Shown: positions 1 through 8,453 of the stretch, piece by piece
How the letters are laid out: each line of letters starts with the position of its first letter
Position numbering within the stretch: position 1 is the first letter of the stretch
Assembly: GCF_028867965.1 (NCBI RefSeq)
Contig: NZ_JAPQNT010000001.1
Span: 248,001-312,000, forward strand
Direction of reading: 5' to 3'
DNA: 64,000 bases
Source of the DNA: Flavobacterium sp. SUN046
GTDB taxonomy: Bacteria > Bacteroidota > Bacteroidia > Flavobacteriales > Flavobacteriaceae
Translations under genes and position numbers: made by a program
Notes under the pieces: generated by a model
Databases searched by the model: none
The model's input: only the letters and a program-made list of their open reading frames with translations
What the model was told of the DNA's origin: nothing

Positions 1-218
1 AAATCTAAATCATCATCAGCAACTACAATTCTTCTTTGCCAAATTTCCATGTCTCCTTTATCAGGATTTATGATAATATCGAAATTGTCATCAGAACCAT
101 ACTTCTTTTTTAAAGCATTTCTAAATACATCTTCTAAAATCGCCATAAGCGTTACTCGATCAATAAGTTTATCATCTTTAAACTCTGAGAATGATTCGAT
201 TAATGCAATATTTTCCAT
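1..218 (-). CDS. nusA: Transcription termination/antitermination factor NusA (5' part, runs off window)
   Basis: The reverse strand from 218 reads MENIALIESFSEFKDDKLI and continues through ALKKKYGSDDNFDIIINPDKG, the N-terminal RNA-polymerase-binding domain of NusA. NusA binds RNA polymerase and modulates pausing, termination and antitermination. Only about 72 codons are present; the S1 and KH domains lie beyond position 1. It starts 10 nt after the rimP stop, and the rimP-nusA(-infB) order is the classical bacterial operon, so it is probably transcribed with rimP from the promoter near 755-762. The identity rests on both sequence and gene order. Confidence 0.93.
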   Translation of the reverse strand, partial: MENIALIESFSEFKDDKLIDRVTLMAILEDVFRNALKKKYGSDDNFDIIINPDKGDMEIWQRRIVVADDDLD

Positions 219-228
219 TATTCTATAA

Positions 229-693
229 TTAAAATTTTATTGTAACAACTGCTTCTTTTATCTCACTATAAGGAATTTGTTGTGTCTTTTGAACAGTTTC
301 TTTTCCTTTTCCTAATTTTTTTGGTTCTCTAGCGGTCCATGATAGCGTAATGAATTCATCATTAGCATCTATTAAATCTCCTTCTATTTTACCTTCTTGT
401 AATTTAACAATTAAAAGTCTTCCAATATTTTTTTTATACTGACGCACCATTTTTAATGGAGAACCAACTCCTACTGACGCTACTTCTAATGCATAATCAT
501 GTTCTTCTCTATCAAGATTATTTTCAATAGCTCTACTTATATCTATACAATCTTGAAGATTTACTCCATTATCACCGTCCAAAGTTACAATAATTTTGTA
601 AGTATCTGAAATTGTTAAATCTATCAAAAAAACAGATTCTTTTAGTGACAAAGCATCATTTAACTGCTGCGTAACTTGCTCTTTAAATGTCAT
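229..693 (-). CDS. rimP: Ribosome maturation factor RimP
   Basis: This is a 154-residue protein needed for maturation of the 30S subunit in the cytoplasm. It has the typical two-domain layout: an N-terminal alpha/beta domain with [26 protein letters not shown] and [24 protein letters not shown], then an SH3-like C-terminal domain with [15 protein letters not shown]. The start is taken at ATG 693 ([10 protein letters not shown]), which matches the family length. An in-frame ATG at 729 would add 12 residues encoded by a hairpin and is judged unlikely. It is followed after 10 nt by nusA in the conserved operon. The leader contains a perfect inverted repeat and a 12-codon ORF, so translation or elongation may be controlled there. 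Confidence 0.93.
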   Translation of the reverse strand: MTFKEQVTQQLNDALSLKESVFLIDLTISDTYKIIVTLDGDNGVNLQDCIDISRAIENNLDREEHDYALEVASVGVGSPLKMVRQYKKNIGRLLIVKLQEGKIEGDLIDANDEFITLSWTAREPKKLGKGKETVQKTQQIPYSEIKEAVVTIKF

Positions 694-697
694 ATTT

Positions 698-736
698 TTA
701 TAAAAAGAGGGAAGCATTGCTTCCCTCATTAATCAT
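698..736 (-). promoter_or_regulatory. rimP leader: hairpin with short upstream ORF
   Basis: On the minus strand an ATG at 736 opens a 12-codon ORF ([12 protein letters not shown]) that stops at 698, four bases before the rimP ATG. It spans a 10-bp inverted repeat (707-716 with 718-727) followed by a T-rich run just before the rimP start. The hairpin plus U-run resembles an intrinsic terminator or attenuator. It could also simply mask the rimP start. Coordinates and pairing are seen directly; regulation is inferred. Confidence 0.45.
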
Positions 737-754
737 TTCTTTTTAATAATGGTG

Positions 755-762
755 CAAATATA
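755..762 (-). promoter_or_regulatory. Candidate -7 promoter element for rimP-nusA
   Basis: The minus strand reads TATATTTG here, an exact match to the Bacteroidota -7 consensus TAnnTTTG, about 20 nt upstream of the leader ORF. No clear TTG -33 element is visible at the usual distance, so the call is moderate. Confidence 0.45.
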
Positions 763-862
763 GAAAAAAATATTTATATTAAAAACCATTGGCTTTTATA
801 TTTTTTTTATACCTTTATACTCAATAAGTACCCTAAAACAAAATATTTATCACTATACACTC

Positions 863-1687
863 ATGAAAAAAATTCTAATTCCTACAGACTTCTCAGAAAC
901 TGCAGAATATGCTTTAAAAGTTGCAGCACAAATTGCCAAAAAAAATAACGGAGAAATTATTTTATTACACATGTTAGAACTGCCTCATCAAGGCGGAGAC
1001 GCTGTTAACTCTGGAACTGACATTCCGGAAATTATGTTTTTCAAAAACGCAGCTATTAGCAAACTTGAAGATTTAATGGACGAAGAATATCTTGATGGCC
1101 TTAAAGTTTCTGAAATTGTGCAGTTTGAAATGGCATTTGATGGGATTTTAAAAATAAGTCAATTAAACAATGTTGATTTAATAGTAATGGGTTCTCATGG
1201 CGCAAGCGGATACAAAGAAATGTTTATAGGTTCTAATGCTGAGAAAGTAGTTCGTCATTCTGAAGTTCCAGTTTTAATCATTAAAAAAGAAGCAGAAACT
1301 TTTGAAGTAAATAATTTTGTTTTCGCCTCTGATTTTAGTGATGAAGTGAAAAAACCTTTTGCTAAAGCTGTAGAATTTGCTAATAAATTTGATGCCACTT
1401 TACATTTAGTAACTGTAAACACTCCAAATAACTTTAAATCTACATCGGACGCTGTTGAAACAATGCATAAATTTTTATCTGGATTTGACGTGAAAAAAGT
1501 TGAAACTCACATTTATAACGAAACGAACATTGAAAAAGGAATCTTGAATTTTGCTAACAGTGTAAACGCCGATTTAATTGGAATGAGTACACACGGAAGA
1601 AAAGGTCTATCACACTTTTTTAACGGAAGTATTAGTGAAGATTTAGTTAATCACGCTACTAAACCAGTTGTTACTTTTAAAATATAA
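863..1687 (+). CDS. Universal stress protein, tandem UspA domains
   Basis: This 274-residue cytoplasmic protein is made of two UspA folds (about residues 1-143 and 148-274). Each carries the nucleotide-binding signature G-x2-G-x9-G-S/N. The first is MGSHGASGYKEMFIGS at about 109-124 and the second is GMSTHGRKGLSHFFNGS at about 240-256. Both domains start with a beta strand followed by DFS (PTDFSETAEYAL and ASDFSDEVKKPF), as in ATP-binding Usp proteins. The role is in stress tolerance, but the exact ligand cannot be read from sequence. The gene stands alone, with a terminator directly downstream at 1704-1742. Confidence 0.9.
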   Translation: MKKILIPTDFSETAEYALKVAAQIAKKNNGEIILLHMLELPHQGGDAVNSGTDIPEIMFFKNAAISKLEDLMDEEYLDGLKVSEIVQFEMAFDGILKISQLNNVDLIVMGSHGASGYKEMFIGSNAEKVVRHSEVPVLIIKKEAETFEVNNFVFASDFSDEVKKPFAKAVEFANKFDATLHLVTVNTPNNFKSTSDAVETMHKFLSGFDVKKVETHIYNETNIEKGILNFANSVNADLIGMSTHGRKGLSHFFNGSISEDLVNHATKPVVTFKI

Positions 1688-1703
1688 CTAACTACACCAT
1701 TCA

Positions 1704-1742
1704 TAAAAAAAAAGCATCTAATTAGTTATAGATGCTTTTTTT
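1704..1742. terminator. Intrinsic terminator after the universal stress gene
   Basis: The inverted repeat AAGCATCTA/TAGATGCTT has a loop of about 8 nt, A-rich on the left and T-rich on the right. It can act in both directions. Confidence 0.85.
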
Positions 1743-1777
1743 GTTTTTAAAAACTATTTATTTTATAAAAACAAAAA

Positions 1778-1799
1778 AACCCATCTTTTCAGATGGGTT
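1778..1799 (-). terminator. Intrinsic terminator of tRNA-Gln
   Basis: AACCCATCT (1778-1786) pairs with AGATGGGTT (1791-1799) across a 4-nt loop. On the minus strand the stem is followed by a T-run, and it lies 6 nt after the tRNA 3' end. Confidence 0.85.
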
Positions 1800-1804
1800 C
1801 TTTG

Positions 1805-1875
1805 TTGGTCTACAAGGACTCGAACCTTGAAAGACTGCACCAAAAACAGTTGTGTTACCATTACACCATAGACCA
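1805..1875 (-). tRNA. tRNA-Gln (anticodon TTG)
   Basis: The minus strand begins TGGTCTATGGTGTAATGG and folds as a cloverleaf. The 7-bp acceptor is TGGTCTA/TAGACCA and the anticodon stem ACTGT/GCAGT encloses loop TTTTGGT, giving anticodon TTG (Gln). The T loop TTCGAGT is in a 5-bp stem. The discriminator is A at 1805 and CCA is not encoded. An upstream promoter (1941-1970) and a downstream terminator (1778-1799) frame it as a single-gene unit. Confidence 0.96.
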
Positions 1876-2280
1876 AAATTTGAAACAAACCTTTATAATT
1901 ATTGAAGTTCAATAATCTTTATTACGCTTGAATTCGGGTGCAAATTTAATATAAATTTTATTTCAAGCAAACATTTTAATGCTTTTTTTCTAAATCATAA
2001 GAGAAATGCAATCAAGATTTACAGTAATTTACAGATTGTAAATGCTTTAAAAAGATGAAATTTTTAATATAATCGGTTTGTATTTTTAATTTAGTAGTGA
2101 ATTGTCAAAAAAAATCAAAGTTAAATCAAGGTTAAAAGCTTACTAAAAGTATTTTTTAGCAAACAATACAATTATTTTTGAAAACTGTAAATCAATGAAA
2201 GTTCTTAAAACCAATAAGATTTTTAAAATTTTACATAAAAAAATAGTTTCTTTGCACTTAAATTAACCTCATACTATACT
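1876..2280. other. Intergenic region with tRNA-Gln promoter; otherwise nothing recognised
   Basis: This gap of about 400 bp separates tRNA-Gln from the divergently transcribed DUF2723 gene. It holds a 19-bp palindrome (ATTATTGAA-G-TTCAATAAT, 1898-1916), the tRNA-Gln promoter (1941-1970) and a near-consensus -7 box TTTCTTTG at 2247-2254 for the downstream gene. The rest is AT-rich with no open frame or repeat that I can support. Confidence 0.6.
1941..1970 (-). promoter_or_regulatory. Promoter of tRNA-Gln
   Basis: The minus strand has TTG (1968-1970), 19 nt, then TAAATTTG (1941-1948). This is a full match to the Bacteroidota sigma-A consensus TTG-N17-23-TAnnTTTG. Confidence 0.75.
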
Positions 2281-5200
2281 ATGACAACATTTGATTTTAA
2301 AAAGTGGAACAACATTACAGGTTGGATAGCTTTTTCAATTGCATTAATCACTTATACTTTAACAGTTGAACCAACTATGAGTTTTTGGGATTGTGGTGAA
2401 TACATTGCTACGGCTGCAAAACTTGAAGTCGGACATCCGCCAGGAGCACCATTATTTCAAATGTTAGGCGCTTTTTTTGCACTATTTGCTACCAGCAAAG
2501 AAACTGTTGCGTTAATGGTAAATATGATGTCGGTTTTTTCAAGCGCCTTTACAATCTTATTTATGTTTTGGTCTTCGACAATTTTATTAAAAAAGATGGT
2601 TTCATCTTACACAGAAATTGACAGAAACAACAGCATAGCAATTTTAGGAAGTTCATTAGTAGGCGCATTGGCATTTACATTTTCTGATAGTTTTTGGTTC
2701 AATGCAGTTGAAGCCGAAGTTTATGCCATGGCAATGTTATTAATTGCATTGCTATTTTGGTTAGGATTGCGTTGGGAACAAGAAATGCATGAACCAAAAG
2801 GCAACAAATGGTTGATTTTAATTAGTTTAGTTGTCGGTTTGTCATTTGGAGTTCACTTTATGGCATTACTTACAATACCGTCGATTGGGTTTTTATATTT
2901 CTTTAAAAATTATAAAAAAGTAACCGTTAAAAACTTCATTATTGCAAATATTGTTATAGTAGCTGTTTTACTTTTCATCTTCAAATTATTATTACCTTAC
3001 ACATTAGCATTTTTTGGGAAAACCGAAATTTTCATGGTCAACAATCTTGGAATGCCTTTTAACTCAGGAACTATTTTTGCTTTACTATTAATTGTAGCTT
3101 TCTTTTATTTTGGTTTAAAATATACTAAAACTAAAAATCATCCAACTTACAATACTATTTTACTTTGTATTCTTTTTGTTTTAATTGGATTCTCAACTTG
3201 GATGATGTTGCCAATTAGAGCAAATGCGGATACTCCAATTAACGAAAACAAACCATCTGATGCTGCCGAGGTATTGGCTTATTACAACAGAGAACAATAC
3301 GGAGTAAATCCGTTATTTTATGGTCCGCAATACACTGATGAATTTGCTGGTTTAGACCCAAACAATCCCTATATCGACAAAGCTCCCAATTATGAACGAG
3401 ATTCTAAATCTGGAAAATATGTAATTGTTAACGACTTCAAAAATGCCGAGCAAAATACCGATGATGCTCACAAAGCATTTTTACCAAGAATGTGGAGCAC
3501 TGATAATGTGCAAGGTTATATAAATTTTACTGGTGTTCCAAAATTCACAGTAAAAGATGATTATGCAGAAGAAAAAGAACTGACTGATGTTATTGCACAA
3601 TTCAGACAAGCTTATGCTTCAGGAAAGATAGATAATGAAGGCTATGTGTCGTTTTTAAAATCTTATGGCGAGTATTTAAACATACAAAAACCTTCTGCTT
3701 GGGATAATTTAAGCTTTATGGTAGAATATCAATTTGGATACATGTATGGCAGATATTTACTATGGAATTTCGTTGGAAGACAAAACGACAACCAAGGACG
3801 ATATGATAATTTAGACGGAAACTGGTTGAGCGGTATTAAAGTTATTGACCAAATTCACTTGGGTTCACAAGACAATTTATCGCCAGATGTTGCTAATAAT
3901 AAAGGACGAAACTTATACTATTTCATTCCTTTCTTTCTAGGCTTACTCGGCTTAATGTATCATGCACAACGAGATTTAAAAAGCTTTTATGTTTTATTGG
4001 CATTGTTTTTATTTACAGGATTGGCCTTAAAAATATACTTAAACGAAAGACCATTTGAACCAAGAGAAAGAGATTATGCGCTAGTTGGTTCGTTTTATGT
4101 CTTTGCCATTTGGATAGGTTTCGGAGTATATGCACTGTATGAAATTGTAAAAGAAAAAATAACAGCAAAAATTGCCGCACCAGTAGTTATTGTTGCAAGT
4201 TTATTAGCGGCACCAATTTTAATGGCATCTCAAAACTGGAATGATCACGATCGTTCAGGACGATATACTGCTATTGCAATGGCAAAAAACTACTTAGCTT
4301 CTTGTGATAAAAATGCAATTTTATTTACGATTGGTGATAATGACACATTCCCATTATGGTATGCTCAAGAAATTGAAGGTTTTAGAACCGATGTCAAAAT
4401 TGTAAATACCAGTCTATTAATGACTGATTGGTACATTGATCAAATGAAACTTAAGACGTATGATTCTGATGGGTTACCAATTTCATTTACTCACAAACAA
4501 TATGTTGCCGATAATAGAGACGCAATATTATTTAATAAAAAAGTAGAAAGTCGATGGAATCTTAAAGACTTTATCAATTTTGCTAAAAGAGAAGATACTT
4601 TATCGCAAGTAGAAATGGAAAGTGGTCACAAATTACATTTCTTTCCAACAAATAAAGTTAGATTTCCGATTGATAAAAATGCAGTTATTGCCAATCATGT
4701 TGTAAATGCTAAGCAAAATGATTCAATAGTTCCTTTTATTGATCTTGATTTAAAAGGCGGAGCATTATATAAAAATCGTATAATTATGCTTGACATTTTA
4801 AATAATAATAATTGGAAACGCCCGATTTATTTTAGTCCAGGAAGCTTTGGCGATGATGATTATTTATGGATGAAAGATTACCTTCAATTGGATGGAATGG
4901 TTTACAAACTAGTTCCTATTAAAACCAAAGTTAATGAAGATGATTATCCAGATATGGGTCAATTAGATACCGATAAAATGTACAATTTAGCCATGAAATG
5001 GGAATGGGGCAACGGCGAAAGCACTAAAATTTATCACGATCCAGAAACTAGACGTAATGCAATATCCTATCGAACTAATTTATCTAGATTAATGAAAGAG
5101 TTAATTAAAGAAGATAAAATTGATAAAGCTAAAAAAGTAATAGATTTAGCAATTTCTAAAATGCCTATTGATTATTATGGCTATTATTTAACACTAGAGC

Positions 5201-5481
5201 CATTTGCAACTGGATTTTACCAAGTTGGCGAGAAACAAAAGGCAAGAGATTTAATTGAAAAATTAATGACTAAATACAAAGAAGAACTTAAATATTACAG
5301 CACATTCAAGGCAACTGATCAATCATTTATGGGTACAGATATTGTTACCGCAATTGAACGTTACCGAAGTTTACTAAAGGTTATGAAAGACCAAGGTGAT
5401 ATTGAGTTTTACAATAAAAGCAGAACAGATTTTAATGCTTATAATTCGAGATTTCCTAATTTTGGTAGAGATAAAGAATAA
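2281..5481 (+). CDS. DUF2723 (GT117/TMEM260-like) multi-spanning membrane protein
   Basis: This 1066-residue inner-membrane protein opens with a hydrophobic helix and then MSFWDCGEYIATAAKLEVGHPPGAPLFQ (residues about 33-60), the hallmark of the DUF2723 family. That first loop carries the acidic residues D37 and E40. About a dozen membrane segments follow, with soluble stretches at roughly 320-510 and 650-1060. The last part is helical and TPR-like (SRLMKELIKEDKIDKAKKVIDLAI). The family has a GT-C-like architecture, and the eukaryotic homologue TMEM260 is a protein O-mannosyltransferase. A role in protein O-glycosylation is therefore plausible for a Bacteroidota member but is inference. The gene is monocistronic, with a terminator at 5500. 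Confidence 0.85.
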   Translation: MTTFDFKKWNNITGWIAFSIALITYTLTVEPTMSFWDCGEYIATAAKLEVGHPPGAPLFQMLGAFFALFATSKETVALMVNMMSVFSSAFTILFMFWSSTILLKKMVSSYTEIDRNNSIAILGSSLVGALAFTFSDSFWFNAVEAEVYAMAMLLIALLFWLGLRWEQEMHEPKGNKWLILISLVVGLSFGVHFMALLTIPSIGFLYFFKNYKKVTVKNFIIANIVIVAVLLFIFKLLLPYTLAFFGKTEIFMVNNLGMPFNSGTIFALLLIVAFFYFGLKYTKTKNHPTYNTILLCILFVLIGFSTWMMLPIRANADTPINENKPSDAAEVLAYYNREQYGVNPLFYGPQYTDEFAGLDPNNPYIDKAPNYERDSKSGKYVIVNDFKNAEQNTDDAHKAFLPRMWSTDNVQGYINFTGVPKFTVKDDYAEEKELTDVIAQFRQAYASGKIDNEGYVSFLKSYGEYLNIQKPSAWDNLSFMVEYQFGYMYGRYLLWNFVGRQNDNQGRYDNLDGNWLSGIKVIDQIHLGSQDNLSPDVANNKGRNLYYFIPFFLGLLGLMYHAQRDLKSFYVLLALFLFTGLALKIYLNERPFEPRERDYALVGSFYVFAIWIGFGVYALYEIVKEKITAKIAAPVVIVASLLAAPILMASQNWNDHDRSGRYTAIAMAKNYLASCDKNAILFTIGDNDTFPLWYAQEIEGFRTDVKIVNTSLLMTDWYIDQMKLKTYDSDGLPISFTHKQYVADNRDAILFNKKVESRWNLKDFINFAKREDTLSQVEMESGHKLHFFPTNKVRFPIDKNAVIANHVVNAKQNDSIVPFIDLDLKGGALYKNRIIMLDILNNNNWKRPIYFSPGSFGDDDYLWMKDYLQLDGMVYKLVPIKTKVNEDDYPDMGQLDTDKMYNLAMKWEWGNGESTKIYHDPETRRNAISYRTNLSRLMKELIKEDKIDKAKKVIDLAISKMPIDYYGYYLTLEPFATGFYQVGEKQKARDLIEKLMTKYKEELKYYSTFKATDQSFMGTDIVTAIERYRSLLKVMKDQGDIEFYNKSRTDFNAYNSRFPNFGRDKE

Positions 5482-5499
5482 GTAAAATAAAAAAACATT

Positions 5500-5533
5500 A
5501 AGTGCCTTTGATTAATTTCGAGGCACTTTTTTA
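5500..5533 (+). terminator. Intrinsic terminator after the DUF2723 gene
   Basis: AAGTGCCT (5500-5507) pairs with AGGCACTT (5521-5528), followed by a T-run. Confidence 0.85.
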
Positions 5534-5547
5534 TTTATTTTTGAGAA

Positions 5548-6192
5548 ATGAAATTTCAATGGATAAAAACTAATTGGTTTATTAAAAGAATCTTCTCTAA
5601 CTATGTTTGGGATATTCCTAATACTGAAAATAAAGTATATTTAACTTTTGATGACGGACCAACTCCTGAAATTACAGAATGGACTTTAAACCAACTGAAA
5701 AATTACAATGCCAAAGCAACTTTTTTTTGTATTGGAGATAACATTCGTAAATATCCTGAAATTTTTCAAAAAGTAATATCCGAAGAACATTCTATTGGAA
5801 ACCACACTTATAATCATTTGAATGACTGGAAAACAGAAAATGTAAAGTACATTGAAAATACAAATCTGTGTAATTCTGAAATCCTAAAATTTGAAATCTG
5901 CAATCTGAAATCCAAACTCTTCCGACCGCCTTACGGAAAGATAAAACCAGCTCAATCTAAGATTTTGAGAAAAATGGGTTTTAAAATAATAATGTGGCAT
6001 ATTATTAGTTATGATTTTGACGCAAGTATAACTAGAGAAGAATGTCTTGAAAATGTATTAAAAAACATAAAATCAGGAAGTATTATCGTATTTCACGATA
6101 GTAAAAAAGCATTCCAGAACTTGGAATTTGCATTGCCAAGAACTTTAGAATTCTTAAAAGAAAAAGGATTTGTTTGTGATAGAATTGATTAA
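5548..6192 (+). CDS. Polysaccharide deacetylase (NodB-homology) family protein
   Basis: This is a 214-residue carbohydrate esterase family 4 protein that would remove N-acetyl groups from a glycan using a metal ion. The motifs are present in order. TFDDGP at 33-38 supplies the catalytic base and metal Asp, and HTYNH at 86-90 supplies the metal histidines. RPPYG follows at 126-130, and there is a late FHDS motif. The short N-terminal segment has no clear signal peptide, so it may be cytoplasmic or anchored weakly. Bases 5874-5913 hold three near copies of a 10-base TCTGAAATCC-like unit that stays in frame. It ends convergently, overlapping the thioredoxin-like gene by 4 nt. Confidence 0.87.
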   Translation: MKFQWIKTNWFIKRIFSNYVWDIPNTENKVYLTFDDGPTPEITEWTLNQLKNYNAKATFFCIGDNIRKYPEIFQKVISEEHSIGNHTYNHLNDWKTENVKYIENTNLCNSEILKFEICNLKSKLFRPPYGKIKPAQSKILRKMGFKIIMWHIISYDFDASITREECLENVLKNIKSGSIIVFHDSKKAFQNLEFALPRTLEFLKEKGFVCDRID

Positions 6193-6485
6193 ACTTGATC
6201 TTGAACAAGATTAATAATCGTATTAGCATCCAATTCACCCGATTGTCTCCACACCATTTGACCTTCTTTGTAAATCATAAGTGTTGGAAGTCCCTTTATA
6301 CGAAGTGCTTCGGCTAATTCCTGATTTTTATCCACATCAATTTTTATCACTTTTGCTCTGTCTCCAAGCGCAGCCGCTACATCTCTAATTACAGGATGCA
6401 TGATTACTGACGATTCATTCCACTCTGTGTAAAAGTCAATTAACACAGGAACTTGAGCGTTGATTAGTTCTCCAAATTTTGACAT
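6189..6485 (-). CDS. Thioredoxin-fold protein lacking the CxxC active site
   Basis: This 98-residue protein has a clear thioredoxin fold: VLIDFYTEW at 14-22, KVIKIDVDKNQELAEALRIKGLPTLMIYKEGQ with the cis-proline at P67, then the final helix. Where thioredoxins have WCGPC, this has WNESS (22-26), so both catalytic cysteines are absent. It cannot be a classical dithiol oxidoreductase, and a scaffold, chaperone or regulatory role is likelier (inference). The ATG at 6485 is preferred because upstream in-frame codons give an unlikely hydrophobic and basic extension. It overlaps the convergent deacetylase gene by 4 nt. Confidence 0.8.
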   Translation of the reverse strand: MSKFGELINAQVPVLIDFYTEWNESSVIMHPVIRDVAAALGDRAKVIKIDVDKNQELAEALRIKGLPTLMIYKEGQMVWRQSGELDANTIINLVQDQV

Positions 6486-6558
6486 AAAACCAAAATATTT
6501 TATTCTTTTTATAGCAAAAAAAGAAATATTATAATACAAATGTAATATAAATCATTAA

Positions 6559-7791
6559 TTATACTACATTTTTGCCTTTTTTTAGTTCAATTACGGTAAT
6601 TTCGGGCATAATACCTACTCTTCCAGGATAAGCATGAAAGCCAAATCCACGGTTTACATAAATATATTTACCTACTTTTTCATACAATCCTGCCCATTGT
6701 TCATATACATATTGCGCCGGACTCCATTTGAAAAAACCTGGAATTTCAATACCAAATTGCAATCCATGTGTGTGTCCAGAAAGTGTTAAATGAAAATCTT
6801 TCGGATGTTTATTAACTTCGGCATCCCAATGGCTAGGGTCGTGACTCATTAATATTTTAAATTCTTCTTTGGTTAAGCCTTGAGATGCTTTGTGCAAATC
6901 TCCGGCTTTTTTAAATTTAACACCCCAATTTTCAACACCAACTAATGCAATTTTATCAGTTCCTTTTTGAATATATTTATTTTCATTCAACATTAAATCG
7001 AAACCAATTTTGCCATACAAGGCTTTGATATCATGAAAATTTTGATCTTTTTCTTTTTGCGTTTTCCAATCTACATATTCGCCATAATCATGATTTCCTA
7101 AAACTGAAAATTTACCATATTTGTGTGGTTTTATTCTATTGAAAGTTTCAATCCAAGGCAACATTTCTTTCGCATGTGTATTCACAATATCACCAGTAAA
7201 CAAAATCATATCCGAATTTTGCTCGTTGACTAAATCAATAGCATAATTTATCTTCTCTGGATTGTCAAAACTTCCGCTATGCACGTCGGATATTTGTGTG
7301 ATTTTAAAACCATCAAATTCATCGGGTAAATCTGGAAAAAATATTTGTTGTGTAATAACTTTATAATTGTATTTGCCAAATGTCATTCCGTAAATCAACG
7401 AACTAAAAGGAATTGCTGCTAATCCAAGCGCTATTTGACTAACAAACTTTCGCCTTTCTGGCAAAAACGAATCGTTTGCTGCTCCTGAAATTTTTGAAAT
7501 TGTTCCTGAAAAAATTCTATAAATATCCTCTAAAAACAAAATTAAAGTCAAAATTAATTTCGGAATTAAAACCAACAATAACAATCCTAGAGTAATCATT
7601 GTCATTTTAGTTTGACCAACACTTCTATCAAATTTTGTGAATTGATACGCTATAAAAACGATAGCTGCAACAGATAAAAAGATATAGGTAAATAAAACCC
7701 AACGTACTTTAGTAAAGGTTTTTACAGCTTGAAAAGCATAAAGTTCAATAAATGCGATAACTATAAATAAAATAAGTAAGCGAAATGCCAT
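6559..7791 (-). CDS. Membrane-anchored calcineurin-like metallophosphoesterase
   Basis: This protein of about 410 residues has four N-terminal membrane segments (about residues 1-110), a short linker with a further hydrophobic stretch, and a metallophosphoesterase domain. The phosphoesterase motifs are all present: ISDVHSGSF, TGDIVNTH, GNHDYGEY, a late SHDPSHW and SGHTHGLQFG. Such proteins hydrolyse phosphoesters with a two-metal centre; the layout resembles YkuE/YaeI-like enzymes, but the substrate is unknown. The start is set at ATG 7791 (MAFRLLILF). The minus strand has a -7 box TACTTTTG at 7807-7814, which would place a longer start at 7839 upstream of transcription. Confidence 0.86.
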   Translation of the reverse strand: MAFRLLILFIVIAFIELYAFQAVKTFTKVRWVLFTYIFLSVAAIVFIAYQFTKFDRSVGQTKMTMITLGLLLLVLIPKLILTLILFLEDIYRIFSGTISKISGAANDSFLPERRKFVSQIALGLAAIPFSSLIYGMTFGKYNYKVITQQIFFPDLPDEFDGFKITQISDVHSGSFDNPEKINYAIDLVNEQNSDMILFTGDIVNTHAKEMLPWIETFNRIKPHKYGKFSVLGNHDYGEYVDWKTQKEKDQNFHDIKALYGKIGFDLMLNENKYIQKGTDKIALVGVENWGVKFKKAGDLHKASQGLTKEEFKILMSHDPSHWDAEVNKHPKDFHLTLSGHTHGLQFGIEIPGFFKWSPAQYVYEQWAGLYEKVGKYIYVNRGFGFHAYPGRVGIMPEITVIELKKGKNVV

Positions 7792-7806
7792 TTTGAAAAT
7801 TTTTAA

Positions 7807-7814
7807 CAAAAGTA
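7807..7814 (-). promoter_or_regulatory. Candidate -7 element for the metallophosphoesterase gene
   Basis: TACTTTTG on the minus strand matches TAnnTTTG, 15 nt upstream of ATG 7791. It supports the shorter start. No good -33 element is seen. Confidence 0.4.
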
Positions 7815-7882
7815 AAAATCTAATGATTGGATAAAGCATAAATTTTAGTTAATCTTTACTTTAATATTAATTATATAAAAAC

Positions 7883-7890
7883 TATTTTTG
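7883..7890 (+). promoter_or_regulatory. Candidate -7 element for the exported hypothetical protein/polA
   Basis: TATTTTTG matches TAnnTTTG, 23 nt before the ATG at 7914. The -33 region is AT-rich without a clear TTG. Confidence 0.4.
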
Positions 7891-7913
7891 TTTTAATTAA
7901 AATTGTCAAAACC

Positions 7914-8447
7914 ATGAAACACCTCATTGCATTTCTTTTTCTGTTAACTTCATTTTTTTGTTTTAGCCAAGATGCGCTTACATTTAAAAGTACGAGTAGA
8001 GTTTTTAATTCCAACAATGTAAAACTCTCACCTGCAGAAGTTAGAAATTTATTTTCCAGCAATCCCGAAGCACTTCGCCTTTATAATTCAGGAAAAACAA
8101 AACAAACTTTAGGTAATATTCTTCTTTATGGTGGATCTGTAACACTTGTCGGAAAATTTATATACAATGCTACTCAAAATAACTCCTCTACACAAATTGT
8201 TGGTTATGGTTCATTTGGACAACCAATTATTGTGAATAATTCCAAGACTTACTCAAACACATTACTATTTATAAGTGGTGCTATAATTCTAATAGCAATA
8301 CCAATTAAAATAGGTTTTTCTAAAAAAATAAAAAAAGCAGTTTCATTAATGAATGAAGATTTAAAAAATCCAAAAACTGGGTTTAATATAGAATCAACCT
8401 CATTTATTTCGAATTCTAATGGATTAGGATTATCAATTACATTTTAA
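7914..8447 (+). CDS. Exported hypothetical protein with two membrane segments
   Basis: I do not recognise a family for this 177-residue protein. It starts with a signal peptide (KHLIAFLFLLTSFFCFSQ, cleavage probably after about residue 18). The soluble part contains LSPAEVRNLFSSNPEALRLYNSGKTKQTLGNILLYGGSV, then a hydrophobic stretch, a polar loop rich in Asn and Ser, and a second hydrophobic segment (LLFISGAIILIAIPIKIG). The ending LGLSITF resembles an outer-membrane beta-strand C-terminus but is short. It lies 6 nt upstream of polA and is probably cotranscribed with it, though no functional link is evident. Confidence 0.7.
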   Translation: MKHLIAFLFLLTSFFCFSQDALTFKSTSRVFNSNNVKLSPAEVRNLFSSNPEALRLYNSGKTKQTLGNILLYGGSVTLVGKFIYNATQNNSSTQIVGYGSFGQPIIVNNSKTYSNTLLFISGAIILIAIPIKIGFSKKIKKAVSLMNEDLKNPKTGFNIESTSFISNSNGLGLSITF

Positions 8448-8453
8448 ATAATT

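Noticed and set aside
5536..5543. -7 box TATTTTTG before the polysaccharide deacetylase
   Set aside because: It ends only 4 nt before the ATG, so it would give a leaderless or truncated transcript; it may be chance in AT-rich DNA.
7792..7839. Longer start for the metallophosphoesterase (ATG 7839)
   Set aside because: It would lie upstream of the likely -7 element and adds a basic stretch before the first membrane helix.
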